From positions 1 through 5,428 of the forward strand of contig JAEWNX010000158.1 in NCBI GenBank assembly GCA_023461135.1: DNA of 5,428 nucleotides, written 5' to 3'. Of the stretch, positions 5,371 through 5,428 are shown piece after piece. The stretch is from Pseudomonadota bacterium. Lineage in GTDB: Bacteria; Pseudomonadota; Alphaproteobacteria; Caulobacterales; Aquidulcibacteraceae. The translations under genes were made by a program, and so were the position numbers. Numbering within the stretch: position 1 is the stretch's first letter; every line of letters begins with the position of its first letter. A model generated the notes under the pieces. The model did not search any database. It was not told where the DNA came from and was given only the letters and a program-made list of their open reading frames with translations.

Positions 5371-5417
5371 CGAAAGAATTGCGCCGGCGGCTGAGCCGGC
5401 CGCCGGCGCTTCTTTCG
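5371..5417 (-). terminator. Large symmetric hairpin upstream of the sco operon
   Basis: GCGCCGGCGGC (5381-5391) and GCCGCCGGCGC (5399-5409) form a perfect 11-bp stem with a 7-nt loop. CGAAAGAA (5371-5378) and TTCTTTCG (5410-5417) extend it by eight pairs with a 2-nt bulge at 5379-5380. Each strand ends in a short T-rich tract, so it could terminate in both directions. On the minus strand it would end transcription of a gene beyond the window and insulate the sco operon, leaving about 70 nt for its own promoter. The tract is only moderately T-rich. Confidence 0.65.
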
Positions 5418-5428
5418 ACCCTAAGGTG

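Overview
The window is GC-rich and bacterial. It most resembles an alphaproteobacterium, possibly Caulobacterales/Hyphomonadaceae or a relative; that placement is inferred from protein style and gene content, not from a search. There is no sign of phage, transposon, CRISPR or rRNA sequence. Most of it is ordinary chromosomal gene content, almost all on the minus strand.

Positions 1-1279 (minus) hold rlpA, encoding a secreted septal-ring lytic transglycosylase with a C-terminal SPOR domain. The first codons of a following gene lie at the window edge. In many alphaproteobacteria that next gene is a D-alanyl-D-alanine carboxypeptidase, but here only six codons are visible. Positions 1280-1519 are the divergent spacer between rlpA and a plus-strand DUF2938-type membrane protein gene (1520-2014). 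That gene converges, with a 5-nt gap, on a minus-strand tRNA-Ser(UGA) with encoded CCA (2020-2109).

Positions 2141-3575 (minus) hold an outer-membrane protein gene with a strong intrinsic terminator. Its product has a signal peptide, a Gln/Arg-rich coiled coil, an Ala/Pro linker and a C-terminal beta-barrel ending in Trp. The leader upstream of it can form mutually exclusive hairpins.

Positions 3802-5299 (minus) hold a tightly packed operon for a succinyl-CoA:3-ketoacid (acetoacetate) CoA-transferase: scoA, then a 49-codon gene for a single-pass membrane protein, then scoB. The small gene starts inside the scoA stop codon (ATGA overlap) and ends 2 nt before the scoB ATG. Its last two codons, GGG AGA, form the scoB Shine-Dalgarno sequence. 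It is short enough to be missed by length cut-offs and is the most interesting object here: it may tether or regulate a CoA-transferase normally regarded as soluble, or mainly serve to couple translation of the two subunits. A 12-bp palindrome upstream of scoA and a large symmetric hairpin (5371-5417) bound the operon.
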